Source: JBFGFX01 sp965232455 (lineage in GTDB: Bacteria; Pseudomonadota; Gammaproteobacteria; Steroidobacterales; Woeseiaceae). Taken from it: 64,000 nucleotides of DNA. The translations under genes and the position numbers were made by a program. The notes beneath the pieces are model-generated. The model did not search any database. It was not told the DNA's origin and saw only the letters and a program-made list of their open reading frames with translations. This document shows, piece after piece, positions 1 to 7,621 of this stretch; position 1 is the stretch's first letter, and each line of letters starts with the position of its first letter. Location: positions 5,782,429 through 5,846,428 of the forward strand of contig OZ246981.1 of assembly GCA_965232455.1 (NCBI GenBank). Reading direction: 5' to 3'.

Positions 1-204
1 TCGGAAGGTACCGGCATCATCGCCGGTGGTGCGATGCGCGCCGTGTTCGAGTGCGCCGGCGTGAGAAACGTGTTGGCCAAGAGCTATGGATCTCGGAACC
101 CGATCAACGTGGTTCGGGCGACGATCAACGCGCTCAAAGAGATCCACTCGCCGCAGCAGATTGCTGCCAAGCGAGGCAAAAAAGTCAAGGAGATCCTGGC
201 CTGA
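1..204 (+). CDS. rpsE: 30S ribosomal protein S5, C-terminal part (cut by window edge)
   Basis: The reading frame is open from base 1 and stops with TGA at 202-204. The visible 67 residues match the end of S5: the GTGIIAGGAMRAVFE segment and the SRNPINVVRATINAL helix are typical of the C-terminal domain. S5 helps shape the decoding centre and translational accuracy in the 30S subunit. It is followed after 30 bases by rpmD, which is the conserved spc operon order. The N-terminal half lies outside the window. Confidence 0.97.
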   Translation, partial: SEGTGIIAGGAMRAVFECAGVRNVLAKSYGSRNPINVVRATINALKEIHSPQQIAAKRGKKVKEILA

Positions 205-234
205 GCGGCGGGGCAACGGTAGAGATTTGGAATC

Positions 235-423
235 ATGGCGACGGAAAAGAAGCTCAAAGTAACTTTGCTCAAGAGCCGATTCGGGCGATTGAAGAGTCAT
301 CGGGCGTGCGTGGCGGGTTTGGGCCTGCGGAAGATTCGACAGAGCGTGACTGTTCTGGATACGCCGGAGAACCGAGGCATGATCAACAAGATTTCGTATC
401 TGCTTGCCGTAGAAGAAATCTGA
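235..423 (+). CDS. rpmD: 50S ribosomal protein L30
   Basis: This 62-residue protein has the usual L30 length and the features of the bacterial family: a basic N-terminus (EKKLKVTLLKS), the RLKSHRACVAGLGLRK stretch, and a C-terminal MINKISYLL segment. It is a component of the large subunit. It sits between rpsE and rplO in the standard spc operon order and is presumably co-transcribed with them. The ATG start follows a purine-rich GGTAGAG stretch at a normal distance. Confidence 0.96.
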   Translation: MATEKKLKVTLLKSRFGRLKSHRACVAGLGLRKIRQSVTVLDTPENRGMINKISYLLAVEEI

Positions 424-469
424 ACGATAACGAGTCTTTGCGTTAGAAAATCGAATTTGGAATTCCGAC

Positions 470-904
470 ATGCGTCTGAACACACTATCGCCCGGTAAGG
501 GCGCCAAGAAAACCGGCAAACGCCTGGGTCGCGGCCATTCGGCTGGCCAGGGCAAAACCTCGGGCCGTGGTCAGAAGGGGCAGCACGCCCGTTCCGGCGG
601 TTATCACAAAGTCGGTTTCGAGGGTGGCCAGATGCCGCTGCAACGGCGTCTGCCGAAGATCGGGTTCAATTCGCGGATGGCGGCCGACACGGCCGAGCTT
701 CGCTTGCACGAACTTGCGATTCCGGCTGCGGACGTCATTGATATGGACGTGTTGAAAAAGGCGCGTCTCGTTCCGGCGCGAGTGAAGAAGGTCAAGGTGA
801 TCTTGTCCGGCAAGTTGGACAAGGCGGTCAAGATCAAGGGTCTGGCGGTGACGAAGGGTGCGCGGTCGGCGATCGAGAAAGCCGGCGGCAGCATCGAAGA
901 CTAA
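470..904 (+). CDS. rplO: 50S ribosomal protein L15
   Basis: The 144-residue product starts MRLNTLSPGKGAKK and carries the glycine-rich, basic N-terminal extension of L15 (GRGHSAGQGKTSGRGQKGQ), then the GFEGGQMPLQRRLPKIGF core. L15 is a late-assembly protein of the 50S subunit that binds 23S rRNA. The length is the same as in enterobacteria. It lies 46 bases after rpmD and 36 bases before secY, as in the classical spc operon. Confidence 0.97.
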   Translation: MRLNTLSPGKGAKKTGKRLGRGHSAGQGKTSGRGQKGQHARSGGYHKVGFEGGQMPLQRRLPKIGFNSRMAADTAELRLHELAIPAADVIDMDVLKKARLVPARVKKVKVILSGKLDKAVKIKGLAVTKGARSAIEKAGGSIED

Positions 905-940
905 GCACCACGGGCATAGTAGGAAACACCGGGAAACGAC

Positions 941-2302
941 ATGGCTAAGAAGCCACAGCAAAATCCGGCCGACATGGCGAAAGCAGCGAGCAAGTTGAGC
1001 GAGCTGAGAAAGCGTATCGCCTTCCTGATCGGTGCACTGATCGTGTTTCGCGTCGGCACCTTTATTCCGGTGCCCGGCGTTGATCCAGCCGCTCTCGCGA
1101 CCTTTTTCGACCAGCAGGCTGGCAATATGCTGGCGCTTTTCAACCTGTTCTCGGGCGGCGCATTGTCGCGCTTCGGTATTTTCGCCCTGGGCATCATGCC
1201 GTATATCTCGGCGTCGATCATCATGCAAATGGCCAGCATGATCGTTCCTTCCCTGATGGCGATCCGTAAGGAAGGCGAATCCGGGAAACGCAAGATTACT
1301 CAGTACACGCGATACGGCACGGTGGCCTTATCGATGTTCCAGTCGGTGGCGGCCGCCTCGTGGCTGCAGAGTCAGCCGGGCGTGGTGGTGAATCCGGGGA
1401 GCGCGTTCCTGATTACGGCGTGTATTACCCTGGTGACCGGCACGATGTTCCTGATGTGGCTCGGGGAACAGATCACCGAACGTGGTATCGGCAACGGTAT
1501 TTCGATGATCATCCTGGCTGGCATCATCGCGGGCTTGCCGGCGGCGGTGGCAGGTACGGCTGAGCTGGTCCGCACCGGTGAAATGTCATCGGCGACAGCC
1601 ATTCTGGTGTTGCTCGGCGGGATCGCGGCAACCGTGTTTGTCGTTTACATGGAGCGCGCGCAGCGACGAATCGCCGTGAACTACGCCAGGCGTCAACAAG
1701 GCCGCAAAATGTATGCGGCGCAGAGCACGCACCTGCCGTTCAAGATCAACATGTCCGGCGTGATTCCACCGATTTTCGCCTCCAGCATACTGCTGTTTCC
1801 GGCAACTATCGCGCAGTTCTTCGGTCAGTCGACCAACCCGAACGCCGTGCAAACGGCGCTGCAGACGGTCGGCGCGAACCTGGGCCCGGGGCAGCCGGTT
1901 TACGTGCTGCTGTATGCGGTCATGATCATTTTCTTCTGTTTCTTCTATACCGCATTGGTATTCAATTCGAAGGAAACGGCGGACAACCTGAAGAAGTCAG
2001 GTGCGTTTGTGCCCGGTATTCGCCCGGGAGCACATACCGCTGAATACATCGACAAGGTGTTGACGCGGCTGACGTTCTGGGGGGCGATTTACATTGCAGG
2101 CGTTTGTCTGTTGCCGGAAGTTTTCCGGATGTTCTACCCGAGCATACCGTTCAACTTCGGCGGTACGTCACTCTTGATTCTCGTAGTGGTCACTATGGAT
2201 TTCATGTCGCAGATGCAGGCGCACGCGATGAGTCACCAATACGAGGGCATGATGAAAAAAGCCAACCTGCGCAACTACGGGCGCGGTGGGCAGCTGCGCT
2301 GA
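941..2302 (+). CDS. secY: Preprotein translocase channel subunit SecY
   Basis: The 453-residue protein is the channel of the SecYEG translocon in the inner membrane. About ten hydrophobic segments are visible, with the family signature VFRVGTFIPVPGVD after the first helix and the conserved cytoplasmic FVPGIRPG region near residue 350. The length is close to that of the E. coli protein (443). It follows rplO and precedes rpmJ, as expected. The ATG is preceded by GGGAAACGAC. Nothing unusual is seen. Confidence 0.98.
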   Translation: MAKKPQQNPADMAKAASKLSELRKRIAFLIGALIVFRVGTFIPVPGVDPAALATFFDQQAGNMLALFNLFSGGALSRFGIFALGIMPYISASIIMQMASMIVPSLMAIRKEGESGKRKITQYTRYGTVALSMFQSVAAASWLQSQPGVVVNPGSAFLITACITLVTGTMFLMWLGEQITERGIGNGISMIILAGIIAGLPAAVAGTAELVRTGEMSSATAILVLLGGIAATVFVVYMERAQRRIAVNYARRQQGRKMYAAQSTHLPFKINMSGVIPPIFASSILLFPATIAQFFGQSTNPNAVQTALQTVGANLGPGQPVYVLLYAVMIIFFCFFYTALVFNSKETADNLKKSGAFVPGIRPGAHTAEYIDKVLTRLTFWGAIYIAGVCLLPEVFRMFYPSIPFNFGGTSLLILVVVTMDFMSQMQAHAMSHQYEGMMKKANLRNYGRGGQLR

Positions 2303-2329
2303 ACGGCGGCGCATTAGCGGAGAGGGCTC

Positions 2330-2443
2330 ATGAAAGTCAGGGCATCAGTCAAGAAAATGTGTAGGAACTGCAAGATCATCCGTCGCAACGGCGTTGTGCG
2401 TGTGATTTGTACGGACGCTCGGCATAAGCAGCGTCAGGGTTAA
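2330..2443 (+). CDS. rpmJ: 50S ribosomal protein L36
   Basis: This 37-residue protein starts MKVRASVKKMCRNCK. It has the zinc-ribbon ligands C11, C14, C27 and H32 of the zinc-binding (C+) form of L36. It lies 27 bases after secY, behind AGAGGG, and 18 bases before rpsM. This is the standard place of rpmJ at the spc/alpha operon junction. The presence of all four ligands suggests that it is the zinc-replete paralogue; a zinc-free copy, if any, would be elsewhere. Confidence 0.97.
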   Translation: MKVRASVKKMCRNCKIIRRNGVVRVICTDARHKQRQG

Positions 2444-2461
2444 CACAAAAGGTATAGATAC

Positions 2462-2818
2462 GTGGCTCGTATAGCAGGCATCAACATTCCGTTGAACAAG
2501 CATATCGTAATCGGTTTGACGTCGATCTACGGCATTGGCAATTCGCGAGCGCGGCAGATTTGTGATGCTGCCGGCGTTGCGCAGAACACACCGGTCAAAG
2601 ACCTGGCTGAACCCGAGGTTGCGAAACTGAGAACCGCGGTTGCGAACTTCGTCGTCGAGGGTGATCTGCGTCGAGAAACCTCGATGAATATCAAGCGGTT
2701 GATGGACCTGGGCTGCTACCGGGGTATTCGTCATCGGCGTGGACTGCCGTTGCGCGGCCAGCGAACCCGGACTAACGCGCGGACGCGAAAGGGCCCGAGG
2801 CGGCCGATCAAGCGGTAA
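2462..2818 (+). CDS. rpsM: 30S ribosomal protein S13
   Basis: The 118-residue protein begins with a GTG codon and reads MARIAGINIPLNKH, the conserved S13 N-terminus, followed by the helix-hairpin motif YGIGNSRARQIC and the basic tail RGQRTRTNARTRKGP. S13 lies in the head of the 30S subunit, contacting tRNA in the P site and L5 across the subunit bridge. It is the first gene of the alpha operon. The gap to the next gene is 116 bases, unusually long for this operon, and contains a REP-like hairpin. Confidence 0.97.
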   Translation: MARIAGINIPLNKHIVIGLTSIYGIGNSRARQICDAAGVAQNTPVKDLAEPEVAKLRTAVANFVVEGDLRRETSMNIKRLMDLGCYRGIRHRRGLPLRGQRTRTNARTRKGPRRPIKR

Positions 2819-2824
2819 GAGAAT

Positions 2825-2842
2825 CGCCCGTCCTGACGGGCG
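2825..2842 (+). repeat. REP-like hairpin between rpsM and rpsK
   Basis: CGCCCGTC and GACGGGCG form an 8-bp perfect inverted repeat around a 2-base loop, 7 bases after the rpsM stop. The same core with one change is found at 43995-44012, and related cores flank the palindrome at 5422-5855. There is no U-tract, so this is more likely a REP-type element than a classical terminator. It interrupts the alpha operon. Confidence 0.6.
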
Positions 2843-2934
2843 GCAGGTAAAACGGAAACGCGGAATTACGACACATCGGGGCACAACGGCTTTTCGCTTA
2901 CGCGCCATACGACCGATAAATCGAGGAATTTGAC

Positions 2935-3315
2935 TTGGCAGAACCAAAACGCAAGAAGGTGAAGAAGCACGTCGTGGATGCGATTGCGCATATCCACGCG
3001 TCGTTCAACAACACCATAATCACGATCACCGATCGCCAGGGCAATGCGTTGTCGTGGGCAACCGCGGGTGGTTGCGGTTTCCGCGGATCACGTAAGTCAA
3101 CGCCGTTTGCAGCTCAGGTGGCATCCGACAAAGCGGGTCGCGCTGCGGCTGAGTTTGGCGTGAAAAACGTCGATGTACGCGTCCGCGGACCAGGCCCGGG
3201 CCGTGAGTCCGCGGTACGTGCATTGCACGCCATCGGTTTTCGTATTCAGAACATCGAGGATGTAACACCCATCCCTCACAACGGCTGCCGGCCCCCGAAA
3301 AAGCGCCGGGTTTAG
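2935..3315 (+). CDS. rpsK: 30S ribosomal protein S11
   Basis: The 126-residue protein starts with TTG, preceded by GAGGAATTTGAC, and reads MAEPKRKKVKKHVVDAIAHI. The conserved block HASFNNTIITITDRQGN and the C-terminal PHNGCRPPKKRRV are diagnostic of S11, which forms part of the 30S platform near the mRNA exit. It lies between rpsM and rpsD in the alpha operon. The TTG start is the only one giving the full family N-terminus. Confidence 0.97.
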   Translation: MAEPKRKKVKKHVVDAIAHIHASFNNTIITITDRQGNALSWATAGGCGFRGSRKSTPFAAQVASDKAGRAAAEFGVKNVDVRVRGPGPGRESAVRALHAIGFRIQNIEDVTPIPHNGCRPPKKRRV

Positions 3316-3325
3316 AGGCTAGAGA

Positions 3326-3946
3326 ATGGCAAGGTATCTAGGACCAAAATGTAAACTGTCCCGTCGCGAAGGCACGGATCTGTTTTTGAAGAGCGGTGTA
3401 AGACCGCTCGAGTCGAAGTGCAAGCTGGAGGTGCCGCCAGGTGGCGCGGCGCAACGCCGTCCGCGCCTGTCGGATTACGGATTGCAGCTTCGGGAAAAGC
3501 AGAAACTGCGCCGTATGTACGGAGTGCTGGAACGCCAGTTCCGTAATTACTACAAGAAGGCCGCACAGCTCAAAGGTTCGACCGGTGAAAACCTGTTGCG
3601 CCTGCTTGAAGGCCGTTTGGACAACGTTGTTTACCGCATGGGATTCGCAACGACGCGCGGCGAAGCGCGCCAACTCGTGAGCCACAAGGGCATCGAGGTG
3701 AACGGTAAGGTGGTCAATATTCCGTCGGCGCAGTTGAGCGCTGGTGACGCCGTCAGTATTCGCGAAAAAGCAAAAAAGCAACTTCGTATCCAGAGTGCGA
3801 TCGACATCGCGAGCCAGGTTGGATTGCCGGAGTGGGTGGAAGTGGATACGAAAAAAATGTCGGGTGTGTTGAAGTCGTTGCCTGATCGTGAAGACATTCT
3901 TCCCGATATCAACGAAAACCTCGTCGTCGAGTTGTACTCGAAATAG
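3326..3946 (+). CDS. rpsD: 30S ribosomal protein S4
   Basis: The 206-residue protein has the S4 N-terminus MARYLGPKCKLSRREGTDLF and an S4 RNA-binding domain around residues 96-160 (LLRLLEGRLDNVVYRMGFA, then GEARQLVSHKGIEVNG). S4 starts 30S assembly and, in enterobacteria, is the translational repressor of the alpha operon. The length equals that of E. coli S4. The gap to rpsK is only 10 bases, which supports coupled expression. Confidence 0.97.
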   Translation: MARYLGPKCKLSRREGTDLFLKSGVRPLESKCKLEVPPGGAAQRRPRLSDYGLQLREKQKLRRMYGVLERQFRNYYKKAAQLKGSTGENLLRLLEGRLDNVVYRMGFATTRGEARQLVSHKGIEVNGKVVNIPSAQLSAGDAVSIREKAKKQLRIQSAIDIASQVGLPEWVEVDTKKMSGVLKSLPDREDILPDINENLVVELYSK

Positions 3947-3964
3947 TCAGGAGGGTTTTTACCC

Positions 3965-4963
3965 ATGCAGGAATCTGTTAGTGAATTTCTGAAACCGCGT
4001 GTCGTCAAAGTGGCGCCGGTCAACGATTTGCATGCCAAGGTCACGATCGAACCGTTCGAGCGTGGTTACGGTCACACCCTCGGAAATGCGCTTCGTCGCA
4101 TTCTGCTCTCGTCGATGCCGGGTGCGGCAATCGTCGAGGCTGAGATCGACGGCGTACTACACGAATACACGAGTATCGAAGGTGTTCAGGAAGACGTCGT
4201 CGACATTTTGTTGAATCTCAAACAGGTTGCCGTGCGCATGCACTCTCGCGACACAGCCGAGTTGCGCGTGTCTAAAAAAGGCCCTGGCCAGGTAACGGGC
4301 GCGGACATTCAGCTCGACCATGACGTCGAGATCATGAACCCGGAAATCGTCATCGCGAACCTGACCAAGGACGGTGAGTTGAATATGTTGCTGAAAGTCG
4401 AGCGCGGCCGCGGCTACCGCCCGGCGACCCAGCGTCCGACGTTCGAGGAGCAGTCAGGACCGATCGGCCGCCTGCAGCTCGATGCGTCTTTCAGTCCGGT
4501 TCACCGAGTGACCTATGACGTCGAGGCTGCTCGTGTCGAGCAGCGGACCGATCTCGACAAGCTCATAATCGACATCGAAACGAACGGTACGATTGATCCG
4601 GAAGAGGCGATCCGCCGTGCCGGCAGCATACTGAAAGACCAGCTGTCCGTTTTTGTCGACCTGCAAGGGCAGGAAGAAGGCGCCGGCGCCGCTGCGGAGA
4701 ATCAGGTTGATCCGATCCTTTTGCGCCCGGTTGACGAGCTGGAACTTACGGTACGCTCCGCGAATTGCTTGAAAGCCGAAAACATCATGTACATCGGCGA
4801 TCTCGTACAGCGTACGGAAGTCGAGCTGTTGCGTACACCGAACCTCGGCAAGAAGTCGCTGACGGAAATCAAAGAGGTTCTCGAAGGCCACGGACTGGGT
4901 TTGGGTATGCGTCTGGAAAACTGGCCGCCGCCCAGCCTCCGCCCGGAACATGAACTCGTTTAA
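3965..4963 (+). CDS. rpoA: DNA-directed RNA polymerase alpha subunit
   Basis: The 332-residue protein has both domains of RNA polymerase alpha: the N-terminal dimerisation and assembly domain with FERGYGHTLGNALRRILLSS near residues 34-53, and the C-terminal DNA- and activator-binding domain from about residue 250 with the SANCLKAENI and LRTPNLGKKSLTEI helices. The ATG follows a strong AGGAGGG ribosome binding site nine bases upstream. It lies between rpsD and rplQ as usual. Confidence 0.98.
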   Translation: MQESVSEFLKPRVVKVAPVNDLHAKVTIEPFERGYGHTLGNALRRILLSSMPGAAIVEAEIDGVLHEYTSIEGVQEDVVDILLNLKQVAVRMHSRDTAELRVSKKGPGQVTGADIQLDHDVEIMNPEIVIANLTKDGELNMLLKVERGRGYRPATQRPTFEEQSGPIGRLQLDASFSPVHRVTYDVEAARVEQRTDLDKLIIDIETNGTIDPEEAIRRAGSILKDQLSVFVDLQGQEEGAGAAAENQVDPILLRPVDELELTVRSANCLKAENIMYIGDLVQRTEVELLRTPNLGKKSLTEIKEVLEGHGLGLGMRLENWPPPSLRPEHELV

Positions 4964-5021
4964 CGATAAGGTTTAGGGAGCTTCGGGCGATTTTCGAGGC
5001 TCCGATAAAAAGGCAAGAACC

Positions 5022-5405
5022 ATGCGTCATAGAAAATCCGGCCGCAGACTGGGCCGCAACAGTTCACATCGAAAAGCCATGTTTCGTAATATGGCTGCGT
5101 CGCTGTTGCGCCACGAAACCATAAAGACCACTTTGCCCAAGGCGAAAGAACTACGCCGGGTTGTCGAACCGCTGATTACGCTGGCAAAGGAAGACGGCGT
5201 CGCCAATCGCCGCCTCGCGTTCGATCGGCTGCGTGACAAGGAAGTGGTTGGTAAGCTGTTTTCGGATCTCGGGCCGCGCTTCAAGGAACGCCCCGGCGGC
5301 TACCTGCGTATTCTCAAAACCGGTCCGCGTCCGGGTGACGCGGCACCGATGGCGATCGTCCAGCTCGTCGACGGCCCGGTCGAGGAAGTCGCCACCGCTG
5401 AGTAG
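5022..5405 (+). CDS. rplQ: 50S ribosomal protein L17
   Basis: The 127-residue protein has the L17 N-terminus MRHRKSGRRLGRNSSHRKAM and the family motif RHETIKTTLPKAKELR. The length matches enterobacterial L17. It is the last gene of the alpha operon. Seventeen bases after its stop begins the outer arm of a large nested palindrome (5422-5855), which may serve as the transcript end. I see no separate classical terminator. Confidence 0.97.
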   Translation: MRHRKSGRRLGRNSSHRKAMFRNMAASLLRHETIKTTLPKAKELRRVVEPLITLAKEDGVANRRLAFDRLRDKEVVGKLFSDLGPRFKERPGGYLRILKTGPRPGDAAPMAIVQLVDGPVEEVATAE

Positions 5406-5421
5406 TTCGCCTGCCGTTGTG

Positions 5422-5855
5422 GGAGCCCGTGCTGACGGACGATCCTGCAAACGTAATCGCCGGTTGAGTATCTCGTCGGAGGATTGCTACCGGGGACCTC
5501 TTTAGGGGAATGGCTCCGGTGTTCCGTTTTATCCCTGTCTAAGGCAATGACCTATGCTCGGTCGGACGCTGGGTCCGCTTTATTTCCCCTAAAGAGGTCC
5601 CCGGCACCAATCCTCTCCGCATTACACCCTGACCGAACAGATGACTTCCACGAACTCTAGCGGTGGCAAAATCGTCCTTGTCGTTGGGGAGGTGTTTGGT
5701 GGAAATAAAGCGGACCCACTGTCCGATTGAGCTAAGGTCATTGTTATAGACGGGGATAAAACGAAATACCGGAGCCATTCCACCAAACACCTCCCCAATG
5801 GCAAGGCCGAGCACGATCGTCAAAAGAAGGGGGACCGTCCGTCAGCACGGGCTCC
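5422..5855. repeat. 434-bp nested palindromic element (two hairpins with mutually inverted loops)
   Basis: The outer arms 5422-5445 and 5832-5855 are a 24-bp inverted repeat with one mismatch, sharing the REP core seen at 2825 and 43995. Inside are two hairpins: arms 5479-5508/5586-5615 (30 bp, two mismatches) and arms around 5684-5703/5779-5798 (20 bp perfect). Their stems differ in sequence, yet their loops, about 76 bases each (5509-5585 and 5704-5778), are inverted copies of each other. No transposase is present. Open frames crossing the element are a by-product of the repeats and are not annotated. Confidence 0.85.
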
Positions 5856-5861
5856 TAAAGG

Positions 5862-6155
5862 TCAGTTACCGACCCCCGCCAACTCGTTCATACGTTCGGC
5901 GAGCGTGAAATCCAGCTCGGTAATACCGCCGGCGTCGTGCGTCACCAGATCGACGGTCACCTTGTTGTAAACGTTGAACCACTCGGGGTGGTGATTCATC
6001 TTTTCCGCTTCGATGGCGGCGCCCGTCATGAAGGCGAACGCCTGCACGAAATTACCGAACTTGTAGTCTCGGTGTAGTTTCCCGTTTACGAGTTCCCAAG
6101 CTTGAACCGTGTTCAGTCGATCGGCGATTTCAGTATCGTTGAGTTTCATTGCCAT
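5862..6155 (-). CDS. phhB: 4a-hydroxytetrahydrobiopterin (pterin-4a-carbinolamine) dehydratase
   Basis: The 97-residue protein has the family core: a WELVNGKLHRDYKF segment, then the active-site MNHHPEWFNVYNKV and the LVTHDAGGITELDFTLA strand-helix. It dehydrates the 4a-carbinolamine formed by aromatic amino acid hydroxylases, regenerating the pterin cofactor. It is 7 bases downstream of the SDR gene on the same strand and is probably co-transcribed with it. No phenylalanine hydroxylase gene is in the window. The start could also be the ATG two codons further in. Confidence 0.9.
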   Translation of the reverse strand: MAMKLNDTEIADRLNTVQAWELVNGKLHRDYKFGNFVQAFAFMTGAAIEAEKMNHHPEWFNVYNKVTVDLVTHDAGGITELDFTLAERMNELAGVGN

Positions 6156-6162
6156 GGTGTGG

Positions 6163-7011
6163 TCAGCCTTCGTTCTGCTGGTTGGCGGCGGCGCGCATTT
6201 CCGCTTTCAGGCGGCGCTTAACCCGCCGGCCCTTTGCCGACAACAGCGGGAGCGCGATGCGGCCAAGCGCCGGAATCAGGTACGTCAAGGTGGTGAGAAA
6301 TCCGCTGATCGGCGGCATGGATCTCTCGCGTTTTTCATTTACGCAAAGTTTGAGTATTTCGTCGGCAACCTGATCGGCGGTGCTCATCGGCTGGGAGAAC
6401 GTAACGTCCGTCACCGCGTCGATGTTCGCCATGATGAAACCCGTGTCGATGGGACCGGGAGACACAGCAGCTACTTTTACACCCGTGCCGGCGAGTTCCT
6501 CGCCCAGCGCAAAGGTGAACGCGCGCAGTCCAAATTTGCTGGCCGAGTAGGCCGCCGCGCCGGGCACCGGAGTGCGCCCTGCCAGCGAGGCGACGTTGAT
6601 GATCGCTCCACCGCCCGATTGTTTGATGAACGGTATCGCCATGCGCGTCAAAATCATCGGCGCGCGCAGATTGACGTCGATCATCCGTCCGAGGTCGCCG
6701 GCGTCGACGCTCTCGACCGGGCCGCGTTTGTGGTAACCGGCGTTGTTGATCAGTACGTGTACGCCCTCGAACTCGAACTGGGCTTTCTTGAATAGGTTGA
6801 GGCAGGCGTCCGTGTCGCAAACGTCCATGGCGATTGTGATGATTCTCGCCTGGCCCCGAAGCTCTTCGGCCATTTCGTCGAGTTTTTTGCGGGTTCGCGC
6901 GGCCAGTACGAGATTGGCGCCGGCCGCGGCGAAACGGCGTGCCGTTGCCGCGCCCACGCCCTCCGAGCCGCCTGTGATGATGACGGTTTTGTCGTCAAAG
7001 CCGGTTTCCAT
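6163..7011 (-). CDS. Short-chain dehydrogenase/reductase
   Basis: The 282-residue protein is a classical SDR: the nucleotide-binding TGGSEGVGAATARRF near residue 13, INNAGYHKRG near residue 89, the catalytic serine in NVASLAGR and the YSASK pair near residue 155. A C-terminal extension with a hydrophobic stretch (FLTTLTYLIPALGRIALPLL) and a basic tail may associate with membranes, somewhat like ketosphinganine-reductase-type SDRs. The substrate cannot be told from sequence. It is upstream of phhB, and a long palindrome (7021-7186) begins only 10 bases before its start codon. Confidence 0.85.
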   Translation of the reverse strand: METGFDDKTVIITGGSEGVGAATARRFAAAGANLVLAARTRKKLDEMAEELRGQARIITIAMDVCDTDACLNLFKKAQFEFEGVHVLINNAGYHKRGPVESVDAGDLGRMIDVNLRAPMILTRMAIPFIKQSGGGAIINVASLAGRTPVPGAAAYSASKFGLRAFTFALGEELAGTGVKVAAVSPGPIDTGFIMANIDAVTDVTFSQPMSTADQVADEILKLCVNEKRERSMPPISGFLTTLTYLIPALGRIALPLLSAKGRRVKRRLKAEMRAAANQQNEG

Positions 7012-7020
7012 CGGCGGAGT

Positions 7021-7186
7021 CTAGCCCGTATCCGTCACCGATTGCACGGGCTCTCGCTTGCCCTTTGTCCGCACAGCGAATTTTGCGCCCTCGGAAATAC
7101 AGCCGGTATTCCGCTCGGTCGAAAATTCCCTGTGCGAACAAATGGCTGCCCGATATTCCCGCGAATCGGTGACGGATACGGGCTAG
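7021..7186. repeat. 166-bp palindrome with 23-bp perfect arms
   Basis: CTAGCCCGTATCCGTCACCG at 7021-7040 continues to 7043 and is perfectly complementary to 7164-7186. Inside, an imperfect second pair around a TTTGTCCGCACAG / CTGTGCGAACAAA match and a small central GGAAATAC...GGTATTCC stem extend the symmetry towards the middle, so nearly the whole element could fold into one hairpin. No reading frame is convincing. It lies between the SDR gene and the small acidic gene, both on the minus strand. Confidence 0.85.
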
Positions 7187-7240
7187 CAACCGAACCGGGA
7201 CAGCAGAAGGGGACGCTCGTTTGCCCGAACCTTGCGGCGA

Positions 7241-7549
7241 TCAGAATCGAATGTAGTCGCGGATTTTTCGCCAGAAAGACGATTCCCAGCCGTAGACCTC
7301 GAGTTGTTCGGGGTCGAACGACGTGTCGGGCAGGGCCGAGGACGGCGGAGCCTCGTCGTTTGCGGCGTCCTCGGGAAACAGCTCCAGGTCTTGCCGGCTC
7401 ATGGTGCCGGTGTCGGTCAGTCCATCAACGGCCAGGCTCAGGCGAGGCAGAATCTCGTCATCGACGATATCGTCGTGAAAGACGGCATCCGGATCGAATG
7501 CTTCTTTCTCCAATACGACGCAATCGGTGAACGTTTGTTCGTTTTTGAT
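7241..7549 (-). CDS. Small acidic protein of unknown function, apparent ATC start
   Basis: I do not recognise this family. The frame is open from an ATG at 7597, but that ATG lies inside a good -10 box. A strong AAAGGAGGG ribosome binding site (7557-7565) instead sits 8 bases before an in-frame ATC at 7549. From there the product is 102 residues, rich in Asp and Glu, ending WESSFWRKIRDYIRF. No signal peptide or membrane segment is seen. It is divergent from the RND pump genes. If the ATC is not used, the first in-frame alternatives are a TTG inside the CVVLEKEAF stretch or the 7597 ATG. Confidence 0.55.
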   Translation of the reverse strand: MKNEQTFTDCVVLEKEAFDPDAVFHDDIVDDEILPRLSLAVDGLTDTGTMSRQDLELFPEDAANDEAPPSSALPDTSFDPEQLEVYGWESSFWRKIRDYIRF

Positions 7550-7592
7550 GGTCCTACCCTCCTTTAAGCTTCTCGATACTCTAAACGTCTTA

Positions 7593-7621
7593 TGCATAAC
7601 GTGCTGTGAGACCTCTCACAA
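7593..7621 (-). promoter_or_regulatory. Sigma-70-like promoter with overlapping palindromic operator
   Basis: On the minus strand TTGTGA (7616-7621) and TATGCA (7593-7598) are separated by exactly 17 bases. Between and over them lies an inverted repeat TGTGAGA-cc-TCTCACA (7605-7620), placed like a repressor operator. The expected transcript start near 7586 would leave a normal leader before the AAAGGAGGG site at 7557-7565. The regulator is unknown. Confidence 0.5.

Noticed and set aside
5539..5823. A 94-residue open frame on the minus strand (and a 60-residue one at 5622-5804) within the nested palindrome
   Set aside because: The frames run through both inverted loop copies and stem arms; their sequence is a consequence of the palindrome. 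No ribosome binding site or family match is seen.
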